Positions 1-12,913 are shown, counted from the first letter of the stretch. The stretch is 64,000 nucleotides of DNA from Phoronis australis (GCA_002633005.1 NMRA01000039.1:241225-305224), one strand, 5' to 3'. Notes: generated from the sequence alone by a model not told the origin. A program made the numbers and translations.

Positions 1-247
1 AGCGCCATGACACTCTGGGTTAGGAGACAAAAAAGCAACTCGATTCATAACTTGGAAAAAATCTATTAAGTCCATCGCTGCCCCTAACTGCGAACAGTCG
101 AGCTTGAAACCGAAAACAACAGGAGCAATAATGCGTGTTTCCCACAAAGGTTGTGATTCTATTTAAACCCAGTCATGTCACAAATATGACTTAATAACGA
201 TTTTGAAATCATGGTAAGACCACAACAACTCAATTTTTCTATTGCAG

Positions 248-3200
248 GGCCCATTGCTAGTGCACTGTGCTCAAAATTTGGTTACCGAATAGTGTGCATC
301 TCTGGGAGTGTTGCAGTAACTACTTCTTTGCTTCTAAGTACACTCGCACCGAGTGTTGATGTTCTCATAGTGACCTGCGGGGTCATGGCAGGTAAGAGAA
401 GCCGGGGCAATACCAATCTGAAGGTTAGGTCAGATTTTCAATGAGAAGGAACTTCTTCAGCATTTTGAGAAGAGCTCTTCAGTTTTCAAAAAAGTTACAT
501 ATTGTCAAAAACTACAAATTTCAAAGTAAAATGTTTTGGTTAACTGATATTTCTCAAATAACGTTTTTGATATTTTCATCTGTTTCCCTTCTGGGTTTGG
601 CGATAACTTCCATAAAGCAAGAATTTTGTTCAATGTTAAGCTATATAATTGTAGTTACATAGAATTGCCAAGCATAACAAACTCTAACTAAAATAACTAA
701 GAGACTCTAATTAAATGGGTTTATAAAACAGAAGCGTATTGGGTTAAAATAAATTCATTGTATTAACATGCTCCATTATTTTACAGGCACAGGCCTGGGC
801 ATGATGTACCTACCATCGATAGTGATCATTGGTGATTACTTTGAAAAACGACGAGCATTAGCAACTGGTCTAGCAATGTGTGGCTCAGGAATAGGATCTT
901 TTGTGTTTGCACCACTGTCCAGTCATTTAATAAGTACTTATGGGTGGAAGGATGGCATGAAAGTGATAGCATGTATTCTCCTCGCTGGTATTGTGACTTT
1001 GACTGTTTATTAAAGTCTATATAAACTTGCATTCTTTCAAAGAGTTCATATCAAAATCTCATAATTTTTTCAAATTTTAATTTTTTTTTTCTGCTGGTAG
1101 GAGTGGAAAATGGAAAACATTAGTTTGGTGCTACATATTTTTTAGGGAAACATCAGCCATATTGTGCCCTATTGGAGCAGATAAGTTATAAACAGATGGG
1201 GATACTAAAGGTGGCTTCCCACTAGTCAAACTGGAATAAAGAACTATTATTGTAATATAGCTTAAGATAATTGAGCAACCATAGCAAATTGTCGTTTTCC
1301 CACTGGACCACATTAACAGCCAAAACAGTACAGTAAATATCTAAGGTTAAACAAATTAAGACCACAGATAACACATTTATCAGACCATGTGGAAGGAGTT
1401 CCATATAACAACGAAGCAAAATAGGCAAAACGATACATTTGTTGAAGTTGCACTGTACAGTTCTGTTGGGTTTTTGAAATGCCGGTTCAGAGGATCAACT
1501 GGTTAATTAAATTTCAGTCTCCAAAGAAAATCGTCCGTCATTTAAATCCAAGTTGACTTTCTCGCAAAAAACTGAGGCGACAATGCATGGCCTATGTAGT
1601 TTGGTACACACTAAGGTGCATTTCTGCATTTTGTAGTTGTTTTTTCCAACTTTTCACTAGCACTTTCGTATGTATGGAGTTGCGGCTGTCACTAGTGGTA
1701 GTGGTGAATGGGGAAATTGTGTAGTTGGTGTCTTCTGCAGTGCGTTAAGAATGGACATATTGTAGAAGTTTTCACTTAGTTTATACCATGTCTAAAATAA
1801 ACCCATAACATCTTACGGTAATACTATGCAACACATTTATCTATCAAAAGAAACATTTTCTCGCAGTTTTAAAAGCTAAGTTCGGGTCTTGGTCACATCC
1901 GAAACCAGCACGCAACATTTTCTGGCTGACCTTGGCTTGTCATTCAGTGGCAAGCAAGCAAACATCAGGGTCTTGTGACAACTTTTGATGACTTCTCTTT
2001 TCCATACAGGGCACGTATATAATATCCAGTGCCAAAGTAGCAAACCCGAGTGGCCCAATAATGGAACTCCGCACTAAGTCCAAGTATTTCAAGGATTTTC
2101 ATTTCATGCAAAACTAGCTATTGAATACACATTCCACATAAAACGCGAGACTATTTTTTTGCGAAACTTGCACTGTATTATTCTCTGGCAATACGTCATT
2201 CGGCCTGGGCAATGCCTCACGATATTTTTGCTAGAAGTGTTTTGGTCCTTTGGGTTTCAAAAAATATGAACTATGTGAACAAACAGAGGGGGTTTACGCT
2301 CAGTGCTGATTTCCTTTGAATTTCATGTCAGTGCACTTCAATTGCAGCGGTTGTCTCACATTTCAAGATGCATGTCTTGATCCCTAGACATTGGTTTATT
2401 ACTGTTTAGTGCTCTATGTTACACCGAATATGCACACATGGCCCTAACAACTTCAAGAACAGTAACATACACACAGTTGGAGCAGAACTGTAAAAACTTG
2501 CTGATGTTTCAAACCATGTGGCACGAATGACATTCAAAATTCTGCCTCAAGTCCAAAGCAATTAATATACAAATGCAGGTTCAGGGTAAACAATGTCATG
2601 CAAAAGCCACTGAAGCAAATTACTATTCAGAGCAGCAACACCTACTAAGACAACACATACACCAGTGCAGTGAATTTAGTCAAACCAGACAATAGATGTC
2701 CTATCATCTAATTGCTCAACCAATCAGTTAGCGGCATGGATAAAAACAATTAAGGTACACAGAAACACTGGTGTTCATGTCTTTTTATGTAAATATTCTA
2801 TGGAACTCATAGTAAATAGAAGAGTTAACAATCAGATTGATAATGCAATCCAAAGACTGAGTCTGAACTGAAGCTAATGGCTGGAAAATGAACATGCACG
2901 AACCGTCGTCAACCACATGAGAAATTGTTATTGCAATGGTCATATTTATTGCCATGGATTATTAGTGTTCCCGGACTTGCGCCTCTGGCTTAAATTTAAG
3001 GCTGGTTACTAATCCCATCTTCTAAAAGGGAATAAATGTGATACTGCAGTGAAATTAGTCCAGTAGCAAATGACCATTCACACTGAAGTTAAGTCACTTG
3101 TGGCTTTTAGAAGAATGTTGTGCCAAGGGAATACAGGTTCAATGGGAAACTTACTTTATTATGTAACTACTTGTAAGGCATGAGGTGCTCTGTACTACAT

Positions 3201-6200
3201 TCTCTAACGTCGACACGTCCCTGATTGGGAAGTGTTATGTAGGGCCTTATGCTTACAGTGTTCAAACTAAGGTTACATGGAGGTGTGCAATTATTATTAC
3301 AGGAGTTCCAATGGGCGCTTTCTTTGTCTCTGCAAATAAAACGCCAAAGCCAAAAAAGAAGGAACCCAGGTGGAAAAAGCCACTTTACAAGTTGGGTCTT
3401 AGAAGGAAATCGAAAAAACAGCCTACTCCTAGTGCCACCATAGAAGAAAACAGTAAGGAACCGCCCAGAGAACAAATGTCCAGACTGTCGATTCCACTAC
3501 AACGGCGAGTTTCTCTGTTCGAGACAGAGTCCATGTTTGACTGTGATGACTTGCTAGAAAAAGTTCCAACAAGAGAAGAGTTAGACAAGGTTATATTGGC
3601 CGCCACCCACGATATATCGAGCGTCTTTGTGGCTGACGGAATACTAAGCGAGGTGTATAGCCTCCATGAAAAAGCCAGTCATATCCTTGACGAGGTGATA
3701 CAATCTCAGCGTACTTCGATTTATGGAGGAACAAGCATCTTGCTGCTTCCGACGCTAACAGAAGGTAGAGAAGTATCGCCAGAAGATGGCGCTGATATAC
3801 AGGCGAGGACATCGGGCATGGTGTCATTGGCAAATGTAAAACTACGAGAGCGGGCATCGCAAATCAGGGATAAGCCGCCAGCCACCAGTCGAATGCAAAA
3901 GCATCTGAATAGAGTGGTGGCCACCTTGAAGGCTTTAAACAAGGCTGCAGGCTTTTCAGTTTTAAAACATCCCAAATTTTTGATGTACGGAGTCTCCTGC
4001 TTCTCCTACACGCTAGGTAAGAATAAATATTACCAACATTACCTTATTCGGTCACGTGCTGCTTAGAAGCTCATTTCTCTGTTGAGCGGCTACAAAATGA
4101 AAATCAACGTAAACTAGGTCTTTTAATCTCATCAAATCAGTCTCATAAAATATTCTTTACCATGTTAAGCTTTCGTTTCTGCTGGCAACTCAAACCACAG
4201 GCACTGCAAGCATGTGCTGTTTTGGAATCTGCAATTTCAAGGTTGCTTAAACTTTGTAGCGTCTTCTCGAGTTGGTGATAGTTTAATGTTCCTGTTGGTG
4301 ACATGAACAGAATCCTGTAGCAAAAAGGAACATTACGAGAGCATATTTATGAGAGCAAAATGCATCCTTGAGTTTATACTAAACGCTGCATTAGAGGGTC
4401 AAACATGGACAACTTCCAAGTTCACTCTAGGATAATCTATGAATGAACAGCCAAACAATACCCATGCAATCCATTCAGACCACAGTGAAGAAATAGCCAG
4501 GAGCTACTTTGGCTGCACTAGATCTTTTATGACTGTAGCAACGTCACACATTCTGTTATCTAGAAGACATTGCAAAATTAAAGAAAACACAAAATTTTGG
4601 GCATTGTTTTGTCTGAAGTTAGACACTTTACCGTAATTAGTACTGTTTACAATGGAAACATGTATATGGCAGTAATTAGACAGTCTAAATATGTTATTCT
4701 GGGCAAACAGCCATGTGCAAACACATAAAACTTCAAAAAAAATCTGATATTACATTTATAAGGCAGCGAAACTTTGTAACGAAATAAACATCTCACGGTT
4801 ATGAAGAATCTATTGGCATATCTCACTTGATTGTAAAATTTTGTCTACGTTGAATTTCAGGCCTTTTTGTGCCACTGTATTACATAACATCTCAAGCTGA
4901 AGAGCTGGAAATCAAGGGAACAGAAAGTTCATTACTTCTGTCAATAATAGGTTGGTGGGCTCTTAAGTTGTTTTTTGCAGTAAAACTTTCTTGATTTCTT
5001 AAACTTAAATTTTACTATTTTGTGAGAACTGGGAGTCAAATCCAAATCTTTTAAAAAGAGACAAAGTAGATTGATAAATTCAACTGATTAAAATTATGGA
5101 ATTCATTTCACAAGGAAATAGCAGTTCAACAAATAAAAAATGAAGTGTGAATTATTTAACCTTCACTCTAAGCACGATGCTAAAAGGATTGTCCAGTATA
5201 TCATGCATTTTGGGCAGGCTCTGAGAAAAATGTTGGGACTCATCATTTCCTCACAGCAACAAAAGCAATTCAATGCTAGGCTCATGAGGTTATTGGCTGA
5301 ATGCTCCAGCACCAACATTGTGGAAAGTGAAGTATTTTACACACACAAGCTGATGTTTGCTCATGTACTAAATGGTACCCAGTCTGCTTCGACTATCTGG
5401 ATTGGCATCCGCTGTGTACTTTTAACGGTGAAACTGTTCTCAACAGGTATTTCAAACACGGTGAGCAGAATCTTCATAGGATGGGTCGCCGACAAGAAGT
5501 GGGTTGGTTGCGTAACACTACACGTGGTGGCGCTGCTCATTGCCGGAATGATAACAGCATTGTTGCCATTGTATAAATCCTACACATTACTAGCGTGCTA
5601 CAGTGCCTTGTTTGGCTGTTGTATGGGTAAGGTAAACAAGAAAGAAAATACTAAGCTTCAGTGTACGGTCGAGGCTGCAATTTTTCACCATTTTTGCAAT
5701 TAATTTAATGTAACACACAAATCAATCGTTCCATTACTTGATTATTGATTTCCAGATTTAAAGAGATCAACAAGAGTCGCCTCCTTATTACCCCAAGTTT
5801 ACGCTGTGGGTTGTTCTCTGTACTTAGTCTAAATTATATGGTTTGTTTTCTAAGATGCCAAGAAATTGAAATTAACCCAATAATACGGGTCCACTGCACT
5901 CCAGCACTTAGAAGAGTTGGATGAACATCAATGAAGAACCTTCGGACAAATTCTTTTATAAAATGTGGAAATGTAAAATAAATACAGGTGATGACCCTTA
6001 AGATAAAAAGGGCCACTTTTAACTGTGGTGATTCCAAATTTAATCATTGTTGTCAGCTGCAAGATGGTCAAACTTGAAGCATGGGTACTCAAAGTTTGAG
6101 CACTGATGTTAAAAAAAGTATGGGTGCTCAACATTTGAACTAAAAATCCTGGCAAAAAGACAAGTTCATGTATTGAGACACTGACAAGTAAGATAAGGAC

Positions 6201-7567
6201 AAGAATTTTGGGCATCAGAGTGCTATGATAGATAGTGTTTCTTTCTGTCAACCATCAGCAAACTTGGTAACTGCTACACAGATGGTGTTGAGCTTAGAGT
6301 AACATCTATTGCACTCATAGCTCATGTTACATTTTGAACTCTAAACGAGTGCACAGGTAATTATTCATAGAACAGTTACTGAAATGAATCACATGACTTC
6401 CTGGTGTGACTGTCCAATAAAGCTTCTCGAAGCCACTTGTCCAGTGACAATTGCCTTTTGGCCGGCGAGTGGTTTGTACACTCAGCTTTCATGCAAGGAA
6501 CCCCTATTCAAGTCTTGCTGTCAGCAGATTTCACATCAGAAATAGGATGTAAATAGTTGGCAGGTGTAGAGAGTGCTGGCCTGGTGGTGGTGGATCAGGG
6601 GCACATGGGGAGTGTCGCTGTTAGTAGTCAAGGGGATTGTCCCTGTAGTCATGGGGAGTGTCGCTGAAGTCATGAGTGAGTGGTGCTGAGGGAGAATTCC
6701 AGAACATTTGGGTGTTGCTCAGATTTGCAGCCAAGGGACACCTATTCCACGGAAGGGAAAGGGGTGCTGTGTCATGTGACTACTGAGCATGACAATCCCA
6801 TAAAACTTCTCCAAGCCGCTTGCAAAACGACAATTGCCTCTTGGCAGAATGGCTTGGACGCTCTGCTCTCCCCGGTTCTAGTCTCAGTGACAGAAAAAAT
6901 TTACAACAACTGAAATGAACTTTTGTTCAATAGATTATTAGTCTTCAATGTTTTCAGCAACCTTCATTTCACTACGCTCAATTATTGTGATCGAGCTTAT
7001 GGGGATAACAAAACTGACAAAAGCATTTGGAGTTCTTGGAATGTTGCAAGGCATCGCTTCATTCACGGGACCGCCCATAGCAGGTAAAGCAGCAAATCAC
7101 AATACACTACAATTACGCAAACTCGTAAAATCTCTAATGAACATCACATCCATGTTTTGAAAGTGACAACAATTATTTTCAAAAAAGAAGAAGACATGCA
7201 ATTCATAGTCGAACTTTTCAATGGATTTTGCAAGCTAATCACATCAAACTGATTGCACTGCAGGAGCAGGCAAATACTCTAGAATAAGGAACAGAACACC
7301 GAAGTTAGGGTTCATGGGAATTGCTAACTGTTCGAACTTATCCACTTCTCAATTACAGGTTTCTTCTATGATCTCACGGGCAACTACACAGTGACGTTCA
7401 TTTCCTCTGGCTCGACATTCATCCTGGCCGGAGTGCTCAGCGTTCCCCTGGTGTTTCTTGTGAAACGGCAAAACATGAAGGAAGAGCAGGAAAAGAGACT
7501 TAGAGAAAAACTAGAAATTCTATCCAAGATGTCACAGGAGACACTGTGCAATGTTCCTACAGGTTAA
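248..7567 (+). CDS. Monocarboxylate transporter family (SLC16-like), 3' seven exons, 5' partial
   Basis: A multipass plasma-membrane transporter of the major facilitator superfamily, SLC16/MCT family; the substrate cannot be told from sequence. Exons: 248-391, 787-987, 3303-4016, 4861-4950, 5447-5626, 6958-7083, 7359-7567 (TAA 7565-7567). All borders are GT-AG and every visible intron is phase 1. The fragment is about 553 residues; the exon with the first membrane helix lies upstream of the window. Family signatures seen: YLPSIVIIGDYFEKRRALAT followed by GLAMCGSGIGSFVFAPLS (exon 2), the long cytoplasmic loop between helices 6 and 7 rich in K/R/S/E (exon 3), GLFVPLYYIT (exon 4), NTVSRIFIGWVADKKW around helix 8 (exon 5), and FTGPPIAG then GFFYDLTGNY (exons 6-7). 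The C-terminus ends with a charged stretch rich in K and E. The helix-8 Arg is present, but the position of the MCT1 proton-coupling Asp reads Asn. Family assignment is firm; the subfamily is not resolved. Confidence 0.93.
988..3302 (+). other. Transporter intron, no recognised content
   Basis: A 2.3-kb phase-1 intron of the SLC16-like gene. Both strands were read for exons of the antisense SNX4 gene, which would be expected at coordinates below 8120, and none was recognised. A short minus-strand open frame at about 1876-2058 has no recognisable family. Confidence 0.6.
6412..6890. repeat. Diverged direct repeats in transporter intron
   Basis: Two diverged copies of a unit containing ACAATTGCC followed by a TTGGC stretch occur at about 6415-6475 and 6800-6860. 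Between them the words GGGGAGTGTCGCTG and a related copy recur at about 6605 and 6653. This looks like an old local duplication in the intron between exons 5 and 6; no coding content was seen. Confidence 0.45.
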
Positions 7568-7644
7568 AGACGCACAACGTGCTATAGCTCGACAGTGAAA
7601 TCATGGCGGAGAATGAAAATTCGAGGGAAGACAGAATGGTGTGA

Positions 7645-7650
7645 AATAAA
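7645..7650 (+). promoter_or_regulatory. Polyadenylation signal of the transporter gene
   Basis: AATAAA lies 78 nt after the TAA stop, in the right place and orientation for 3'-end formation of the SLC16-like transcript. Confidence 0.6.
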
Positions 7651-8119
7651 TGCATTTGTGACTGAGTGAATGAATGAAGATGTTGGATTTGTTGAAACAA
7701 TAATTATGGTTAATTTAAACAGATCGGAATTTGTTTTTTGGCGCTGAAACAATAATAAAACCAAAAATAAACTTGCTTCAAACTAAATAGGAGACAAAAA
7801 GGATATGAGACTGCAAGCGAATAGATCTAAACTTCAAATGAAACATTCGCATCAAAAATTAAAATGTGAACATCATGATTATCACATCTAGGACACTGGT
7901 TACACTACCATTTTTCATTAATCTCAACAGAAGAACCTTGGACTTGCTATTATGAGTCACATTCAGGGAATCACGGTATCTTAAGTTAGTATATATAAAT
8001 ATTCAAGATATTATAAAAACACCAAAATATGCCAGTCAGAGAATCAGTTTGTTGGCCTTTAACAAAAACAGATCCTGCATCCCATTGAATGCAGTGCCTT
8101 TTAACGAACTAGAACTTAC

Positions 8120-9901
8120 CCTTTTTTCTGGCAATGGAGGGACAATGATAGCAGGATACACAATGTCCAAGTAGTTGCGAAGCATCTCAAATTCACTGAA
8201 ACGTCTCCAGAGGGAGTAAACCTGGCCATAACCTTCTACCTCCGGGTCGGTAACCCTTAATGTGCGAGCAGAAAATTAGAAAATTAGAAAATTCTTCAAT
8301 CTGTTTTTAAACAAAGTATCAACCAAAGACAAGATCAACAGGCTACCCTTATACCCAAAATTGAACAAATAAAATCCCATGTCTCAAATCCTTCCACACC
8401 TCGATAGAAAATGACTTTCATCAATCAAAAAAATCATCTGCGGCATCAGCAAATAAACAGAGCATCAAAAGTCAATAACTTTTTGAAAAGTTTACCAAGT
8501 ACGCTTCCTAGATTAGACTACATCATGTGAATTGTAGGATGTTCTCGCACTTCGTTTTGAAAGCAGAAAATGACTGCTGTTGTGGGCACACAATTTTTGA
8601 GACCAGTTTGTTAATAGCTGGTAAACACTCAGCCTGTACTGCAATTTCCATGGGTTGGCTGTAAATAAAGAGGACGAGCACCTTAATCCAAAACCCAGGT
8701 TTCCGATAAAGCAAACTCGAGAGAACTTTCTGCCAGACTCGTGTAGAATGGAGGAACTTCCTTGAGAATTAATTGGCAATTCAGTCAAACTGCTGTCGCA
8801 ACAAAATATCATCTTTGTTGAACTTTAGTCCGTGCTAAACATGACCTTACGACAACTAGTGGTTTATTGTTTATCACAACTATTTTGACACAGTGCATGG
8901 AGCTACACCTGTCAACATTCTGTCAAGAATTTGCCGCATTTAAAACACATTCTGGTCTAAAAGAATACAATTACATGGTCACTGTTTTGAGCATCGAAAC
9001 TTTCAGTCAAATTTCAGAACTGTCCAATTTGTTTTTCAAAATACTGTGTGTGCATTATTAATATCGAATTCTCCCCCCAAGGTGGACGGAGATGATGAAC
9101 TGTGTAACAGAAGAGTATAAGAACAAACATGTCAAAAAGTTTAGTGGTAAGTGTGATCCAATTGACCAAGTAAATTGGGTACAGACATTTTCATTTGCAT
9201 TGATTCACCACGTCCAAACAACAGCTCATACTTAAACAACATGAAAAACATTTTTCTAAAAGGCGCCAAAGCCATGGGTAAACCTACAAGCCCACAGGCC
9301 TTGAATGTTTTGTGGCACCCTCGCAAAGAGTACAGGTGGTAATAGGAGGATATAGGTTACCTATATCATAATAGGTAACTGCCAGGATGAGCACCAAGAT
9401 TTGTTGATCAACTTTGTTCTCACTCAGCCCCCTCCCCTACCCCCTGCTTGCCAATGCCAAAAACACTTCCTGTGGTTTTACCCAAGATATGCAACTAAAA
9501 ACTTAACTAGAGACTGGATTTGAACATCAACCAGTCGGGTGGCGAGTTAAAATTCAAATTTCACATTAGGTGGATAGTAAATCTTCACACAGTCAGAAGC
9601 TGACCTCAACGGCACATGGGGGACTCACAGCAACAGATAAAGCATAACTACTGGTGCAGCTGCATGTTCGCACCCAATACATCCCATTGGTTGGCAACAG
9701 GAACGCTAGTGATACTTGCTTCTATGGGGTAGAGTAGGAAGAAAGAGTCCAGAAGTTAAATTCATGGTAAAGTATCAATTGTAACTTGTCTCACTTTGAC
9801 TCTACCAGGTAGACAGTGTAGGTCTCTTGCATCTTCATGGAAGTTCCAACTCGCTTCTCCGGGTCTGTAACGGCGATCTCCATCCATTTTAGCAAGGTTC
9901 T
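8120..9901 (-). CDS. SNX4: Sorting nexin 4, two exons with the start of the PX domain
   Basis: SNX4 is an endosomal PX-BAR protein for recycling and autophagy cargo. Two exons on the minus strand: 9901-9795, then 8255-8120. The first (107 nt, phase 0 in, phase 2 out) encodes LLKWMEIAVTDPEKR and then SMKMQETYTVYLVESK, the hallmark SNX4 start of PX. The second (136 nt, phase 2 in, phase 0 out) encodes EVEGYGQVYSLWRRFSEFEM and then YPAIIVPPLPEKR. It carries the RRFSEFE phosphoinositide-contact motif and the PPLPEK loop of PX domains. Phases match and the splice sites are AG/GTGAG and AG/GTAAG. The first coding exon (short low-complexity N-terminus) lies upstream of 9901 and was not recognised. 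The rest of PX and the BAR domain must lie below 8120, where only the transporter on the opposite strand is seen. The family is near certain. Confidence 0.9.
9082..9146 (+). other. Possible small unassigned exon inside the SNX4 intron
   Basis: A 65-nt stretch is bounded by a pyrimidine-rich acceptor (CTCCCCCCAAG) and a consensus donor (GTAAGT). One frame is open and reads about TEMMNCVTEEYKNKHVKKFS. No family is recognised and no partner exon was found, so it may be chance. Confidence 0.18.
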
Positions 9902-9984
9902 CTGGAAACACCGTACAGACTATGAATTTTGAACAAGATGGCATACCAAATTGGCCGGTTTTACCGAGACGGCAATTGCAATGT

Positions 9985-10060
9985 GGAGACAGTGTGTTTC
10001 AGTGGTTTGAGCTCCGATCTCCCGTTTGAGAGACCCAAGTTCGAATCCTGTCTACACTGG
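9985..10060 (+). repeat. tRNA-derived SINE head
   Basis: An A-box-like stretch (CAGTGGTTTGAGC, from about 10000) is followed by a B box AGTTCGAATCC near 10039-10049, with the spacing of an internal RNA polymerase III promoter. There is no clean cloverleaf or acceptor-stem pairing, so this is a tRNA-derived SINE remnant rather than a tRNA gene. It resembles the copy near 14050. Confidence 0.45.
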
Positions 10061-10229
10061 CAGACAATGGAGCAATGCACAACAGTATCTCCTACTGCTA
10101 TGAGCTTGGCCTTACTAGTGGATGTACATGTATGCAAGGAAGTGAATGGGAACCTGGATAATATGCAAAAGCAATTTCTGTGGCTGTGCTCAAAAAAACT
10201 ACTCATGAGAGTAAATGAACAATGCTAAC

Positions 10230-11810
10230 TAGTGCAGGTTGGGTCAGTTTACAATGGGTAGAGATAACATGGCTATCAAAATATTGAACTTAGTTCCTCA
10301 CATGATATAAATTCTAGTATGGCTCATGGGTCTCGAGGACTCAGTTTACCTATTGACTTAATTAACATAGCTTACCAGGTGTGTTTTCAACCAATGTGCC
10401 AGGCTCATAAAAAATGCCAGTATTCATAAAAAGTGCAATTCACTAACACAAACTCATTCCTGGGCTCACAAGCACAGCTCTGATTGTCAAAATACATGCA
10501 CTTCATTTCGTGTTAGGCTGACAGTAAGCCGCATTTGTAAACAACGGCTAATTTGTCTTTTGAGTGGAGGGTCAAAAAATCATAGCGAAGTAACATCACA
10601 GGGTACTACTTGTCTTTATGAAATTCCAAGATGGTTTGCGGTCATTTTGCAATTTTGAAAACATTTACGATGGTCAGTTGCTTCTTGAATATGGCGAGCC
10701 TACTGATACACTGCATGTGACTTATTTGGAGGTTATATCAACTTAATTCTCACAACATTAAAGGCAAGCAATGGCTATATGGTCATAGTCTCAGCAATTA
10801 AACCAATATTCACAGGTAACTTTTCTCGAAAACTGCTCAGTATATTTCGTTCTATCAATTAAAAAGTATATCGGTCGGGCAGTTTCTTAATATTACAGCT
10901 GACATACATGTGTTCAAACATGATGGAGTGTTATCGTCTGTAAGCTTACGACACCCAAAAGCAACGTATTGCCTACAGTAGGGAGAACAGCATTTTTCAA
11001 AAATTTTAGAAAATGTGCATGTAATATACACCATTAGAAAGCTCTTTTCGAGACTAAAATAACGATAGTAAATTTTTTAAATTGGACTTATAGTTTCGGA
11101 GAAAATGTCATTTGCGTGTCAAAATTTTTGGTAAAAATTCTGTCAAATCGAATCTGCGAGTTCAAAATATTATTATTTCAAAACTAAGAAACGTAAATAG
11201 ACATGTAACACATCATTTTAAAAAACTTTTTATGATGAATAATTTGCCAAAAAACCATTTCGATTAGACGTTCCTGTGCGAAGACATTGTCCTTAAAGTC
11301 AACACAGCCGACAAAGAGAAGTCACTGCGTACAATTTTGCGATTTCGAATTTTCATACGTAACAATTACTCCAGGAAAAAAAACAAATAAGATATCATTT
11401 TAAAGATTTTTCATCAGGAAAGTTGAAACTTGATAATTGATTGAGCAAATTATTGATATTATTTGTGATATTGTTTTTAACAATCATGCTGTTTGCAACC
11501 AGCTTAACTTTGTCAAAATCAATTACATTAAATAAAAATCAAACATAAACAAACATCATTTCAAAAATATATTGATGACAAGTATGATAAATAGAACATT
11601 TTAATACAAGCCTCTGAAAGACATACAATAAATAAAACTTTTACATAAACTTTCCACAACAATGTAATAAAATGAAGACCCTGTCACGAACCATCCAGGA
11701 ATGTTCATGGTATAAAACCAACAACTGCAATATTCATAATCCTAAAATTGTCTCAAGTGATATGAACACAAAAAAAGAATTTATGATGGACAGATAAATA
11801 AAGTTCTCAA
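10230..11810. other. AT-rich intergenic or SNX4 5' intron sequence
   Basis: Very AT-rich, with no open frame of note and no recognised exon on either strand. The first SNX4 exon may lie in or beyond this stretch. Confidence 0.5.
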
Positions 11811-11814
11811 GTCA

Positions 11815-12084
11815 TCCTCAAGGAAGGAGGGGCCAAATCCTTTCAGTGACAATTGACAGTAGAGTACCTTCCAGTAAACAGACGCTCAGTGGAGTTCCTT
11901 ACACAGACTTGTGGTATCCTCAAGGAAGGGGGCCAAACCCTTTCACTGACTACTGTACATCAGCGAAGTATCTTAGAGACTTGGACAAGGAAAGGGAGTC
12001 AAACCCTTTCAATGATCAAGTCAGTGGAGTACCTTACACAGACTTTTGGCGTCCTTAAGGAAGGGGGCGCCAAACCCTTTCTGA
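11815..12084. repeat. Short tandem repeat array ending at a single-N join
   Basis: Units starting with TCCTCAAGGAAGG or TCCTTAAGGAAGG, followed by a GGGCCAAAYCCTTTC core, begin at 11815, 11917 and 12052. A half unit (AAGGAAAGGGAGTCAAACCC) lies near 11988. GTGGAGTWCCTTACACAGAC recurs between units. The array runs into an N at 12085, so its true length is unknown. Confidence 0.7.
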
Positions 12085-12815
12085 NGCTCCATATCTGCCT
12101 CCGTGTAAAACCCACGTCGGTAAATTACCCGATTTCAGACTTCAAAGTTAACTATAAGACAATTTTGTGTTATAAATCGTTACCTTAGTCTTTATTTGTA
12201 AGTTTGTAATCTTTTTGTCTCAAATTAGCGCTGATAAATCATTTTTTGTAAGCTTTTTTTAGCGCACGATTTTCCGCCATGCGATCAACTTTCGAAAAAG
12301 TACCTCTTGTTCCTCCTATCCAAAAGAGCACTATACTCTCAAATACAAACATGAAATTTGGACAGGATGTAGTTTAGATGCGTGCGCATCTCCTCAAGTT
12401 GTTTTCTCGAAGTCAAGGCCAAGTTTTCATGGCGAGTTTTCGATCGTCCGGAAGGCCTAATTTTGGTCGGTCGGGAGATTGATGTTTTTCCACTTGCGCA
12501 ATATGCCCCCCCGATTTTTAGATGAGGAATTTATCACTCTTTTAATTGGTAATTATTTGATTTTCAGAAATTCTGTCAAACTGCTGCGCATTGGCACTTT
12601 TCAAACAGCAGTCGTTAGTTCACTAAGTCGCCGCATGTCAGCGCCACCAGCGGCTACGTTGAAGTTCAATGGCATTCGCAACTTCACCGTTCGAAATAAA
12701 GTTGTTACAAAGTTTTTGTTGCGCAAATGATGAAATCCTTCATGTTAAGAGTGATTTGTCTTCCCAGAATGGTCTTTTGTCTACTTTCTGATGTTTTTTG
12801 ACGATCTAATAGTAC

Positions 12816-12903
12816 ATGGGTGTCACCCAACACTGAAAAAAGTGGGGGACCTATAGCCTCCCCCTGCCCCCTGTCACTGTCGGGCAATGATGTGTTGCCC
12901 ATG
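12816..12903. repeat. Small palindromic MITE-like element, copy 1
   Basis: Member of a small family with ends ATGGGTG and TGCCCATG and a shared interior CTGAAAAAAGTGGGGG followed by CTATAGCC. The copies at 15226-15280 and 49622-49685 carry the same core. Confidence 0.5.
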
Positions 12904-12913
12904 TAGTAGTATT

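Noticed and set aside
1876-2058. Minus-strand frame in transporter intron as a missing SNX4 exon
   Set aside because: Translation has none of the expected PX or BAR residues.
3167-3975. Several minus-strand frames opposite transporter exon 3
   Set aside because: Shadows of the 714-nt coding exon on the plus strand.
8513-8812. Two overlapping minus-strand frames of 63 and 99 residues
   Set aside because: No family resemblance, no splice context consistent with SNX4, and they overlap in different frames.
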